Source: Stropharia rugosoannulata (lineage: Eukaryota > Basidiomycota > Agaricomycetes > Agaricales > Strophariaceae). Taken from it: a stretch of 64,000 nt of DNA. Where the stretch lies: NCBI GenBank assembly GCA_028532985.1, contig JANCIK010000003.1:444001-508000 (forward strand), written 5' to 3'. Positions 22,510 to 33,253 of the stretch are shown one piece after another; within the stretch, counting starts at the first letter, position 1, and every line of letters starts with the position of its first letter. The position numbers were made by a program, and so were the translations under genes. Below the pieces are notes generated by a model. The model saw only the letters and a program-made list of their open reading frames with translations. It was not told the DNA's origin and ran no database searches.

Positions 22510-24599
22510 AGGATTACGATAATTCGTGAAAGTTCGTGAAATTTGGATTGTTGATTGATTTGTTGGAACGAACAGGTGTCTTGACCAGCAAGGCAACACG
22601 TCGATTGCTAGACCATGGAAACGTCAGAAAGCGCGGAAAACACAATGGGGAAAAAGCATACATCGTCTGAGATTGTTGTTGACACACTACAAGTGGTGGG
22701 GGGCTCGCACGGACAGACCCGCTGATTATATACTGGCATCATGTTGCCATAGGGAGCTAACTGTGCTCAGGGCCCAAATCCGTGCTTCGTGGATGGCAGT
22801 GTACAGCCTCGTGTGCTTGGTAACTTCCGTACTGGTTTGCTATCCTGCAGATCTCCCATCAAATTACATCTCAGCATCCCACCCCGCCAGAAGCCTACCT
22901 TTACGAAGCGGCGTGTCAAGCAGAGCAGGATTATTGAAAGTGGAAACTCGTGCAATATTGTATTTTTTAATACGGTTTGCTCTATTATCGCCTTTGCGTT
23001 TCATCCGACAATTGTATGTCAAACAACGCGCATGATCCAAATCAAACAGTTATTTTAACGCAGAGAGCCAGGGAATTCTCTGACGGATTTAACAGACTAG
23101 CACAGACCGCTGAGGTGATCCTTCACAGGCTACCGCGAAATCAGATGGATAAAGATGCATACCATCTCTATCATTCGTTCTTCACCTCAACAGAGCAGGA
23201 CCACAGCTTTACCAAATTTATCTTGGTTTGATATTATGTATGACCTGTGCTCATGTAGGTCGCGTGTTCTGATTATCTGACGCGTCTTGAGCTGATTCCA
23301 CATGAATGTCGGACACATCTTTCGAGATGAGAACTCAATACGACTCACGTCTTCCAATTGTTCACATTGGAGGAAGAAGTCGCGTTAGGGTACAAGTACT
23401 GAACGCAGTGAAATGCAATGGTGATAGTGGCGACCAATGGAGGCTGGGCTTCATGACACACGCTGTCAGATTAAGCCTCGGATAAGTCACATACATCAGC
23501 AAGGGCACAAATTTCCAGGCGCTCCCAGCACCTGAGCGCTCAATATCAATCCTCGTCGTGCCGACGATCTCCTGCATGGACGCCATTGAATCATGCCACG
23601 TCGAACACACCCGCCGTGTAGTTTATGGCATCAACAATATCGTGGTTGGGGTCCAGGGAAGTATACAAGTGTGAACACGCTGAACATGTTCATAATATAT
23701 GTACGATGGGGGTAGTCTATGCGAACATGTAAGCTGATCCATGTTGTTGAATACGCACCTATCTCGTCCCTTCAATAAATGAGGTTGACATGACAAAACT
23801 CTTGATTTTAGGGGACACGGTTGTAATTCGGCAACGAGGAATGGTGAAGTATGAGGATGCCGCCTGCGGCCGCGATGGAGTCAGCGGGGGCGTATAATAC
23901 CGAATTACTTTCAGAAATCGTATGGATAACTACCCCAAAGTCCTGTTATGTAAAGGAACAAGACCACGGTTTTTAAATTCAAGCACGTAATGCGCGTTAA
24001 GTTGAGCGGGATGGCATAAATAGCGAAGGAGTTGAATACAGTAGAGTACAGCGTCTGCAACTGTGCGTGCCGGGCTTTGCCGATCCTGGGCGCTATCAAA
24101 TCAATTAAATCTTGTCGGCTCTTTTTCCCAATCAGCCTCCGTCCACTCTATGCAACCACCTCAGCCCACGCGAATAATGGAGTGTTTCAATGCATGTCGG
24201 CGTTTTCCCTACTAAAATGCAACAAACGCAAGTTCTAATGTGGACGATCAACGTCAATCGCTAGCTATTAGCACATACATATTATTGGGACCGCCTTGTG
24301 TATTCCTGAGCGCCGATTCACTGAGGTCATCACGCACTTGGAATCTCGCAGGCTGAACGCCCTCGGGCGTTACGCTGCACACACTTCACACGCCTTCACG
24401 AATGCAGCCACGAAGAAAGAAGAACTGAGACGGAAAAATGAAACCATGACGCGGAATTTGACATCATTTAGTCTGCACCACTTGGTCCACTTCATGATGT
24501 GCGCTGCAGTGTGCGCCATTGTTTTATCACAGATACTGTCATACGTATCAGGGTGATCAAATACGGGATATTTATTAGGACGGACAAGAAACCCCTCCA
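22510..24599. other. 2.1 kb gene-poor spacer
   Basis: The longest stretch without a clear gene. ORFs here are short and in conflicting frames. One minus-strand segment (about 23480-23670) reads like protein in two adjacent frames and could be a decayed gene fragment. The first 220 bases hold the promoter of copy B. Confidence 0.5.
22726..22732 (-). promoter_or_regulatory. TATA box upstream of SPHVHFPP copy B
   Basis: TATATAA on the minus strand lies about 220 bases before the chosen ATG at 22509, which would leave a leader of 100-180 bases. Confidence 0.4.
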
Positions 24600-25820
24600 A
24601 TGTTCAGACTTGGAAGACGTTCTATTACACCCCTCGTATCCCATTGCCAACGTCGCTACTTTTCGAAAATGTCAGATGATATTGTAACAGCTTACTCTGT
24701 CGCTGTTCCGAAGAAGCAGACGCAGGAGATGCCCGGTCTCGACAAGGAAATGACACCCCACTTGGAATATACGAAGCTCGAGTTTTGGAATGACGGCAAA
24801 CCTAGCCTTGTCGAGTATCAAGGCAGCGGAAAGTGAGTTTTCTTGCCAATGTTTATTCAGAGATGATACTTATATTCTTCAATAGACTGAAAGGAAAAAC
24901 TGCCATTGTCACTGGAGGAGACAGTGGTATTGGACGCGCCGCAGCAATCATGTTTGCTCGTGAAGGCTGCTCTGGTATCACCATCACTTATCTCCCTCAG
25001 GAAGCAGACGACGCAAAAGACGCGAAGAAGATGATTGAAGATTCAGGCGCGAGCTGCAACATTGTCGAAGCAGACCTTATGGACGAGAGTACATGCAAGA
25101 GGCTACTCGATGACCATATTCAGAAATTCAAGAAGCTGGACATCCTCGTCAACAATGCCTCCAAACAATTGTATGTACTATCTCTCCCGATAACTTAGCC
25201 CACCTGCAATCTCTCAATTTTGTTTCTGAAAGGATGTGCCCCAATCTTGAAGATATTGATCTGAAGAATGTCGAAAGCACTTTCCGTTCAAACATTCTGC
25301 AAATGATTGCTCTTACCAAATTCGCCGTTCCACATCTCAAGCGTGGAGCCAGTATCATCAATACTGCTTCGGTGACAGCCTACAAAGGCTCGCCTAGTCT
25401 TAGTAAGCATTCAAATTCGAGTCCATGCGCACAATGTGTACTTATCCTACTTTCTTTAAAAAGTCGACTACAGCTCTACGAAGGGAGCCATTGTATCATT
25501 TACCCGTAGTCTAGCGGTCCAATTAGCACCCAAGGGCATTCGAGTAAATGCAATAGCGCCAGGTCCTATTATCACTGCCTTACAGGCCGGGTCGCGCTCT
25601 GCGGATAACATGGAAGGATTTGGAGTAGGAATGCCACTTCATGGTCGCGCTGGACAACCCGCTGAAGCAGGGCCGTCGTATGTCTTCTTGGCATCAAGCG
25701 ACTCTAACATAATGACTGGTCAAGTCATCCACATCAACAGTACGTCTTGTTTGGCTATCTGATGCTGTAGATGCTCATGCCTATTTTCCTGCAGGTGGAC
25801 AACATGTTGGTGGATCATAG
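24600..25820 (+). CDS. Short-chain dehydrogenase/reductase, probable mitochondrial presequence
   Basis: Five exons (24600-24832, 24886-25170, 25233-25402, 25464-25739, 25795-25820) join in phase to 329 residues. The classical SDR marks are present: cofactor loop TGGDSGIGRA, LVNNAS, a Ser in SVTAYKGSPSL, active-site YSSTKGA (Tyr-x-x-x-Lys) and LAPKGIRVNAIAPGP. The pre-core segment PHLEYTKLEFWNDGKPSLVE and the ending TGQVIHINSGQHVGGS fit the subgroup of glucose/ribitol dehydrogenase-like oxidoreductases (YghA type), which are usually NADP(H) enzymes. The first 23 residues (MFRLGRRSITPLVSHCQRRY) are basic, lack acids and end RRYFSKM, a mitochondrial presequence pattern. A second ATG (MSDDIVTAYS, 24669) would give a cytosolic form. 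Substrate is unknown. Confidence 0.92.
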
Positions 25821-26227
25821 GTTGTCAATCTTTCCTGTGGTGGATGCATATATCAATTGCATAATTCGACGCGTTGAAGTTATCAGTGTTGAGCAGATTA
25901 AGAAGTATATAAAATTGTAATAATCAATCACAAACTCTGTAACTGTTTTGTACTATACTTGTATAGATGGACTCCCTACTCGAGGACGCAAACCAATGCT
26001 CACTGCCTTTGCAAGGAGATTTGGCAAGGATACAAATAGGACGGGCGTTGATCTAAAACTAAGATTAGATAAACTTATTATCCCGTTTTGGCTTATGGCA
26101 ACGAAAGGCTCGATGCTATAACAGGGTCTACCAATAACTTGCCAGTAACTTCCTCCTCGTCCATACTCGACTATATACCAAAACCCATACCCCTCAACCA
26201 CACCCATCAACTATACGCATAACGCAC
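25821..26227. other. Intergenic
   Basis: AT-rich 3' region of the dehydrogenase and promoter of the ankyrin gene. No gene is seen. Confidence 0.5.
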
Positions 26228-27191
26228 ATGGCCGAGTCAGCTGATGAGCGCGGAGCATCTAACAGTGAGCTTTGTTCAAGATGCACCAACTCCTGACACT
26301 GATCAAAGCTGGATTTCTCAATTCTTGCCGGTGAATATCCATAGATGAGCGCCTCCTTGCCGCAGCACGCGATGACAATGAAGACCTTCTTATGGAGATT
26401 TTTGAGCAGGGTGACTTTGATATCAACTTTCAGGACGGGTGAGTGTTATCCTCTACCCACTGATCACTGGTATCTCAGATGCTATAACCCTGAATCGTAG
26501 ACTAGGAAACACCGGTACACACATGCTGAACACTCCACAACCCTTTCTATCCTAACTAACCTAGGCTATGTCTCTGGCTAGCATTGCACTACGCGTAGGT
26601 GCCTTTGTCTCTATCCAATGACTTGCCATCTCATATCCTGGCATTATTCTGGGTCCGCAATCATCCCCTCATCCAATCGATGAACACTATCGCATATACT
26701 GCTTTTAAAATATCTGCAAATACAGCGTCAGCCACGGCTCAACCGATGTCCTCGAGTACATACTGTCGCATGAAGAATGTGATGTAGACCCCGTTAACAG
26801 ACTTGACAAGGCTACTCCGCTCCACCTCGCCATGCAAATCCAGCACATTGACCTTCGCGCACATATCTTTGATAGTCTGATTGAGGCAGGGGCGGATACG
26901 ACGTGAGTCTTTTCGTATAAATGGCAGAGGCCACATTCATCTAATTGTTCCTCGTTCCAATGCAGGATACGGGACAAAAACAATGAAACACCGCTAGACT
27001 TGCTCCCACCCGATGACACGAAGCTCCGAGCCATTCTGCGTAAGCACCAGGCACAGGCCAGCGTTTCTAGGGACGATATTGCTAGTGGTATGCTGTTTTA
27101 TCGTTTTGTTTCGCGAACGCCATGCTGACGCTATGTTTACACAGATGGCGAAGACGGTGAAGGTTCTTCAGGAAGTGACTCAGATGCTTGA
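26228..27191 (+). CDS. Ankyrin-repeat protein with acidic tail (YCR051W-like)
   Basis: Seven exons (26228-26264, 26345-26438, 26501-26514, 26582-26594, 26726-26902, 26966-27087, 27145-27191) join in phase to 167 residues. Exons 3 and 4 are only 14 and 13 bases long, yet together they supply LGNTALHYA, the core of the first full ankyrin repeat, so they are well supported. Repeats: ERLLAAARDDNEDLLMEIFE, then LGNTALHYAVSHGSTDVLEY, then ATPLHLAMQIQ...SLIEAGADTTIRDKNNETPL. The end is acidic (DGEDGEGSSGSDSDA). Small single-domain ankyrin proteins of this size resemble yeast YCR051W. They bind partners; no enzymatic role is expected. Confidence 0.87.
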
Positions 27192-27754
27192 TTTTATATA
27201 GCGCTTTCTCCGAACAAACATAGTGGATCGGATATTGGTTATTATCTTGTGGACACACTTAATGTTGGATAGGAATGGGTCTGTTGAGTAATAAACGATA
27301 GTGCTAATAGAAGAAGCACTTATATTTCAGAAATCCAGTCGCTACACTTGACTTTGCCTTCTGGTTTGTGGTATAAGCGAGTTGTACATGCAATGTTCCT
27401 GAGTTCATTAAAATCGTGACTATAGTACAAACATAACCGTAACTGATGGAGGAAATTCCTAATAGATATGTAGACAGCGATAGCAGTGAGAGACGGGGAA
27501 ATTTTATGTAGCTAAATCCGTGAAAGCGATATTCGATGAAGCGCGGTCGCGACTGCGACGCGCAGAGGTATAAGATGAAAATCCGACGGGTGGTGTGATG
27601 TAGAAGTTGGCTTGTGCATGGAGGTAATGAGGGCAGAGTATAGACACGGTTGAAGCAAGTTGCTTCAGGTAGCGCAGCTTTGAGTGTCCTAGATGTGGTA
27701 GTAAAGGGCTGTAGGATAACTAGATCGCAGGAGGAAGGATAAAGCATTGATGCA

Positions 27755-28653
27755 TCAAGCCTTTGATTTGACACGCTTCGACTTGCGATCACTTGTAATG
27801 CTTGCTGCGCCAGGCTTGTGTAATGGAGGCAAGCATACCGAAGTACCAGGTAGAAGAGGGTCGCATTTCACTTTTGGGTTTGCTTCTTTGAACTGAGCCA
27901 TGCTCCATCCTCGTTCGTGCGATAATTCCCAGCAACTTTGCCCGGGTTGGATCCAATGTGCTCCGGTGCCCTCAGGACACCGCTTTGGTGTTACAACTGG
28001 CGAAGAAAGAGAAGGCTGCACTAACAGTCGCCAGACCAGCAGAAGAAGAACAGCTATAATAAGGAAAAAAGGGAAAAGCGATCGGTAAGGGTTCGAGTGG
28101 ACAATTTGTGGCGTTTGCGAGGCCATAGGTCGATTAAGCTAATTGTTCAAGATGCTCAGTACAAATTAATTCAGGCAGGAGGCGGAAGTACTAACATGAT
28201 CGTCAGTCTCACTTTCGGAGGTCAAAACATATCCACTACTTGTAGGACGTGGTGAAGCTTCAAGGTCCTGAGTATGATTGGAACGACGGGCCGAATGCTC
28301 CAGTTCGTTAGCTATGGAACTCGGCAAGCTGTGCACTGTACAAAAGGGACAGGAATGGTATCAGTCGTTGAATATCCACTTAATAACCACTAGAGCGACG
28401 CATACCCCGCGTCATTTGTCCAAACTCTGCGCCTTGTCCCCCCGCCCACACTGAGCCGCTTGAATTGGTGAAATAATACCGTCCCGAGTCTGCATCGTAG
28501 CCTATACGCTTCATGCCCTCAGGGAGACGGTATTCATCCTACAAGAGGGCACGTTCAGCATCAGATACTTTGCTAGTCAATCGGGGGACGTAGGGCAAGT
28601 TTGGCTAGAGGGTAATGACTACTAACCTCATCGTACTGCGTCCAGCGACCCAT
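27755..28653 (-). CDS. WW-like domain / transmembrane / LysM protein
   Basis: Four exons (28653-28627, 28538-28406, 28335-28196, 28138-27755) join in phase to 227 residues. Residues 1-45 start MGRWTQYDE and contain LPEGMKRIGYDADSGRYYFT then SVW, which follows the WW pattern (LPxGW...GRxYY...xxW) with the first signature Trp replaced by Met. A Ser/His-rich linker follows. One membrane helix lies at about 121-140 (SLFPFFLIIAVLLLLVWRLL). After it comes a Cys-containing LysM domain (about 154-205): HWIQPGQSCWELSHERGWSM, AQFKEANPKVKCDP and LLPGTSVCLP. With no signal peptide, a type II topology is likely: N-terminus in the cytosol, LysM outside, where it would bind chitin or related glycans. An ATG inside exon 4 (28126) would give only the TM-LysM part. 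Confidence 0.85.
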
Positions 28654-29561
28654 GAACACTCCTCGTTGATATTACAGGTACGGTAAGGCAGTCTAGAGGA
28701 TTTAGTCGCAGCCGTAGTCGTAAGGATAAAGGAGAAAGTAGGATGTAAGTGAGCAAAGGTGGGAAGGGAGGCGTGGAGGGGCCAGGGCGGGGCCAATTCA
28801 ATATGCGGTGCTGATCCGTCTCGGCAGGGCCTTGTCTCCTTGAATCTCCATTATGACCTTGATGATCACAACTTTCACCACTACTGCGGTACGACTGCGA
28901 TACATACCGGAACCCGCAAGGCGAAGCTGATGCGCTGGCACCTCGTTATAACTGTCTCGATGGGCTTGTGATTCCCTCCCACCGCACTCATTCACATTGG
29001 CGTGTAAGGGCAAAGACCCATCGAAGAACCTCTGTTCGACAGCATTCTCATGCCAATTGCTCCCTTCCGACCTTTTGTATAGTAAACAGTCGCTGTTTGC
29101 TAGGCCCCTCTATTCGCTGAAATGATTCGTTATTCAGAAAGTTATTCCGTTATCCCGCGCAGTTCAGACATGTGAACACCGTTATATTTATCTCAAAATC
29201 GCAACAAAATCATCCGACTCCGGTACTGGCATCACCTCTGACCCCAAATCCTGGAGTCAGATGACCCTTTAAAGCACATACCCGCTTGCTATTCGACACC
29301 AGGAAGGTCGTTTCTGAATTGCACCCGTGTATTCTACAAAATTATACGTGAAAATAACGTGCAAAGTGAACGAAGACAAAGAAAACAACTTGAACTGTTT
29401 CTGGATACAAATTTAGTTGACCATATTCCCTCCAGTCAGTACGGCTGCGAAAACCGTACTGCAAAAATAAATGCTCGACTTGCGTATAAAACATCTGGCT
29501 CTTGTTCACGCTGAGCAGGTCAGACTCGACATCTCGTTCTGTCAACAGACTTCTCAGAAAC
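28654..29561. other. Intergenic, divergent promoters
   Basis: No gene is seen. TATAAA at 29485-29490 sits 72 bases before the next ATG. Confidence 0.5.
29485..29490 (+). promoter_or_regulatory. TATA box of secreted protein copy 1
   Basis: TATAAA 72 bases upstream of the ATG at 29562. Confidence 0.55.
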
Positions 29562-30337
29562 ATGGCTCGCTTTGCTTCCATCCTTGCTTTCCTGGGCGTA
29601 GTGGGCCTCTCACTTAGTAGCCCTGTCCTGGAAACCCGCGACACTGACGCAACTGATCCATTTTCGCCTGCCCAAATAATTAACGCTCTTGGTGTAGGTT
29701 TAGTAAAGGATATCAATGCATTTGTAACGGTTTGTACAACCATCATGTCCTACTTCAATGTACTGATTTATTGTTCCTTTTCTTTGTCCAGTTAGAGTCT
29801 CTGACGACGAACATGATTTCCATCAACTTCGATGGTCAGCCTTTACTTTCATCTTGATTGTTGCTGTAGGACTAAATGCACTCTTATTAGTCCAGAACCC
29901 TCTCCCCATTGAGCTTACCTTGGACAAAGTCAGCGCAGTCGCTGGTCTGAACGGCACCATCTTTGCTAGTTTTACCCACACCTTCCCTGCTCCGGGTCTA
30001 GTTGTTGGCCCACTCGCTACCAAAAATTCGGGGACAATCAACAACGTCTCTCTTCCACAGGGTGGGGAGGCTTCGCTCGTTATTATTCCATTTGGTGAAC
30101 TTGATCTTCCTGATACCAATGCGAACATCCGGTATGTCTGTGTTTAGAAGCTGATCGAGCGCTTATTTAAAAGTCACCTATACAATTAGTGCATTCACAA
30201 TCGCTGGATTTGGTGGCACTCCCATCCCTCTTGATGGACTTGTCCAGAAGGATGTTCCAACAAAGTGAGTAGTATTACCCGTGTTAATTGATCATAAGTT
30301 CTCAAATGATTCCAGCTATACTCTTGAACTTGACTAG
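29562..30337 (+). CDS. Small secreted protein, tandem copy 1 (LEA14-like fold possible)
   Basis: Five exons (29562-29729, 29792-29834, 29891-30131, 30190-30264, 30316-30337) join in phase to 182 residues. A signal peptide is clear (MARFASILAFLGVVGLSLSS). The mature part has IINALGVGLVKDINAFVT, NPLPIELTLDKVSAVAGLNG, FASFTHTFPAPGLVVGPLAT and ends VPTNYTLELD. NPLPIELTLDxVSAxAG followed by a beta-rich stretch resembles the LEA14/WHy-type fold, so I suggest this as a weak fold guess. There are N-glycosylation sites at NGT and NYT. No cysteine framework is seen, unlike hydrophobins. It is one of two tandem copies; function is unknown. Confidence 0.85.
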
Positions 30338-31046
30338 GGCGGGGTTCTCAAAATACTTCTGCAGATCGAGTTTCTCTTGTCCTAAAGTGTCAATGTATAA
30401 AAATGTTGAATCCAATATGCTTGCTACTCGTCTACTCGTTCGGATCTCCACTTCATCAAGAAGCAAGTAATCATTCATACGACTGAGCATCTATGAGAAT
30501 TCCGCGGACGCTGACAGGCGCTGGTGCTTGCACTATGAGATTTTTTACGTTCTGCATGTGATATGAGAGGTCATATTCACTAATAGCCATTATTTTTTGT
30601 TGCGGCTGTCATAAGTGACACGAGACTCACCTTTCGCAACAACCCTATCTCGTACGTCGTCCGATGATTCTACTACGTTGATTATATACTTACAACTACA
30701 TGAACATCTCCTTTCATGTGATTTAGTGACTCTTGAGAAGAACAAGTGCCACTTTGTGCCATAAGAACTAGACTCGTGGTTTTAAATTGTCCCACTCTGC
30801 CTTAGCCTGTAGCGTCCACTGCTCCTTATTTGGCAGATCATTTGATGGCTACCCGCGTCAGTTGACTTGCAGTTTCTTGAACCATATGGAACGTTCCCGG
30901 ATGACGCGAGAGGTAAACAGTGACTATGCGCTGTTAACGCGAATCACCCAAATGCTATAAGTTCAGTAAAACTTATACGATTCCTCTGAGTCCTCGTTGG
31001 TTCCTCTCCACTAAACCTTTCAGCTGAACTGGACCCAGTCTGAACC
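30338..31046. other. Spacer between tandem secreted-protein genes
   Basis: Nothing gene-like is seen. A TATAA at 30956-30960 lies 87 bases before the second ATG. Confidence 0.5.
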
Positions 31047-31893
31047 ATGGTTCAACTTCCGTCCCTGTTGTCTTTTGGCGCATGCTTTTTGGCTGTAGCC
31101 ACCGCACTGCCCACAGAGGTCGACAGCCGTGCTTCTGATCTAAGCGTGGCTGATATTATCAACCTCCTTGGAGTTGGCCTCGTTACGCAAATCGACGTGA
31201 CTATTACTGTGAGTCTCATCCATTGCCCCACAACCCTTCTTTCAAGTCTTATATGTTATGTTTTGCATGCAGCTTGATTCTCTCGAGACAAATTTAGTCA
31301 GGTAATTTTTTTCTTGTATTCAAACGTATCTTCTGCAGCTGTTAACACATAAACGTAGCATTGACTTTGATGGTCTGTCTAATGAAGTTCATCAATAAAC
31401 CATTTTCCGACCTTGACTGTTATCTTTTTCTCAGTGAAGAATCCTCTTCCCATCGAACTTACTCTAGACAGTGTCAGTGCTCAAGCTGGAGTAAACGGGA
31501 CAGTCTTCTCCACCTTTACGCACACCTTCCCCAAACCTGGCCTTGTCGTGCCCCCATTAGCAACGAAGAACTCTGGAACAATCGATAACGTCCTTCTTAC
31601 TCAAGGCGCCATTGCGTCTCTGGCTATAATACCTCTGGGAGTTCTTGATCTTGATACCGACGCTAACGTTAGGTCAGTCACTTCACCGACTGCAGCTTTT
31701 GACTTGTCAATGGTAGGACCGGGACTAATCGTTCATTTAGGGCTGCGACGATCTTCGGTGAGCTCGGAATTCCGATCGCTCTTAACGGCCTTAAGCAATC
31801 AAATGTGCCAACGAAGTAAGCCTTTTTATGCACCGTTGCTCTCATTGACTATTGCTTATTTTGTATTTTAGCTATAGCCTTGATTTATCTTAA
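31047..31893 (+). CDS. Small secreted protein, tandem copy 2
   Basis: Paralogue of the gene 0.7 kb upstream, same strand. It has a signal peptide (MVQLPSLLSFGACFLAVATA), then SVADIINLLGVGLVTQIDVT, KNPLPIELTLDSVSAQAGVN, FSTFTHTFPKPGLVVPPLAT and an end VPTNYSLDLS. The exon plan matches copy 1 except for one extra intron: here LDSLETNLVS and IDFDV are split, creating a 14-base micro-exon at 31359-31372. The NGT and NYS glycosylation sites are kept. Conservation is strongest in the central 60 residues and weak at the N-terminus. Function is unknown; a cell-wall or extracellular role is an inference from the signal peptide. Confidence 0.85.
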
Positions 31894-32287
31894 GAAGTAT
31901 ATCATAGGCTCGCTTCAGCCGCTTTGCTTGGGAGCTTGTTGGGAGCCTTGGTGTACTGCTGTTTGACTATCATTTCTGTTTAATGCAGTCAGTTGATGCA
32001 CGTTGGTAATGATGTTTCAAGCATTGCTTTTGCATTATTTAAGCAAGTTTTGAGGTACAAAGCGGATAGCCTCTACAGGAAAGAAGTTAGGATTCTGGTC
32101 TTGGCTTTGGTTGTTGGTAGCTTGGCAGCCAGCGGCATCAGACGGCAGTGAAAGTTAGCGCCCAAGGGCCAATTAGCTAGAATCGCTTTCTTCTAAGGCA
32201 TTTGCCAAACATCACCAGTTGCAAGCAACGTTGAAGCAACGCGTGACATCGCGGGCGGCGGCATTGGGCGGCGGCAATCCACCCCTC
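31894..32287. other. Intergenic
   Basis: 3' UTR of secreted copy 2 and promoter of the next gene. Nothing else is seen. Confidence 0.5.
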
Positions 32288-33118
32288 ATGTTCACTGCTG
32301 CCACTGCGTTCATACTACAGTTATGCTTCGCGTCTTTTGCTTCATGTAATACAGAAATAGTCAATTTCTCTGCCGAGGAAGTCATTTCTTTCGATCTTCC
32401 GTTCACTCAATCCTGGTGCATTGGCCCCATTATATGAAACCTATCATTACTTGCTGACCACGTTCTAGGCCCACTCTGCACCCAGGGAGCTCCGTCGTTA
32501 CATGGAACGCGTCTTTGGCTGATTCTCCTCCACCAACTGATGTTTGCTCAGACCTGCAACAATGGAATCCTAACAGGTTGTCCCCATGTCCCAATGAATA
32601 TTGGGTAGCCCTTGACCTTGATAAGCCCGAGTGGCAGAAGTACCATAAGTTCACAGCTAGGATATCATGGCCAGCGTATGTACGTGTCATAGTGCCCTAA
32701 TTACTCCTGTCAATTGTTTAGACTGACCTTGCTGTAGTATCCTGCGGACATTTCAATCACTATATTGGACCCAGATTCTTTAACTTCCTCTATTCATCAT
32801 TCGCAATCTAAGCAGACTTATCGGACGCGTCGAAAGTATGCGCGAATTCAAGCGGTTTACACGGGCGTCCCCACACCTGGCAACGCTGAGGCTTTTAAAT
32901 CAAATTCATATCATAACGTCCCCATGTCACTCAAACTCGAGCCGCTGTACTTCGGGGTCTTGCCTGAATCTGTCATTCCTATCGTGTGCGCTATCGCAGC
33001 GGTAGTTGCATTGGGATATCCGATTGCAAATAGATTATCTATACTGTTGGAAAGCCTCGCACAGGACATCAGGCAGAGTGAACGTGAACGAGAACCGAAG
33101 TCTGCGAAGTATGACTAA
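32288..33118 (+). CDS. ER-type single-pass membrane protein, possibly Pga1-like
   Basis: Three exons. It starts MFTAATAFILQLCFASFASC, a signal peptide, then NTEIVNFSAEEVISFDLP. The middle holds LHPGSSVVTWNASLADSPPP, EYWVALDLDKPEWQKYHKFT and a WPA segment that splices to YPADISITILDPDSL. A C-terminal helix follows (ESVIPIVCAIAAVVALGYPI) and a charged cytosolic end. The plan of signal peptide, beta-rich luminal domain with YxVRxxWPA-like wording, VPMSLKLEPLYFGVLP, then one TM helix resembles Pga1, the fungal accessory subunit of GPI mannosyltransferase II. Similarity is by layout and short motifs only, so this is a moderate suggestion. Otherwise it is an uncharacterised ER protein. Confidence 0.6.
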
Positions 33119-33253
33119 CGTTTCGAAGGAAATGTTTACAGTTTATGTCTAATAACCCGTACGTGTGCTGCACTCTGTCCTTTAATTCATTATTCAAGGG
33201 ATACTTGCTTTTCTTAGCAATTACATATTAGGAAGTAGGGTACTGCGAATAAC

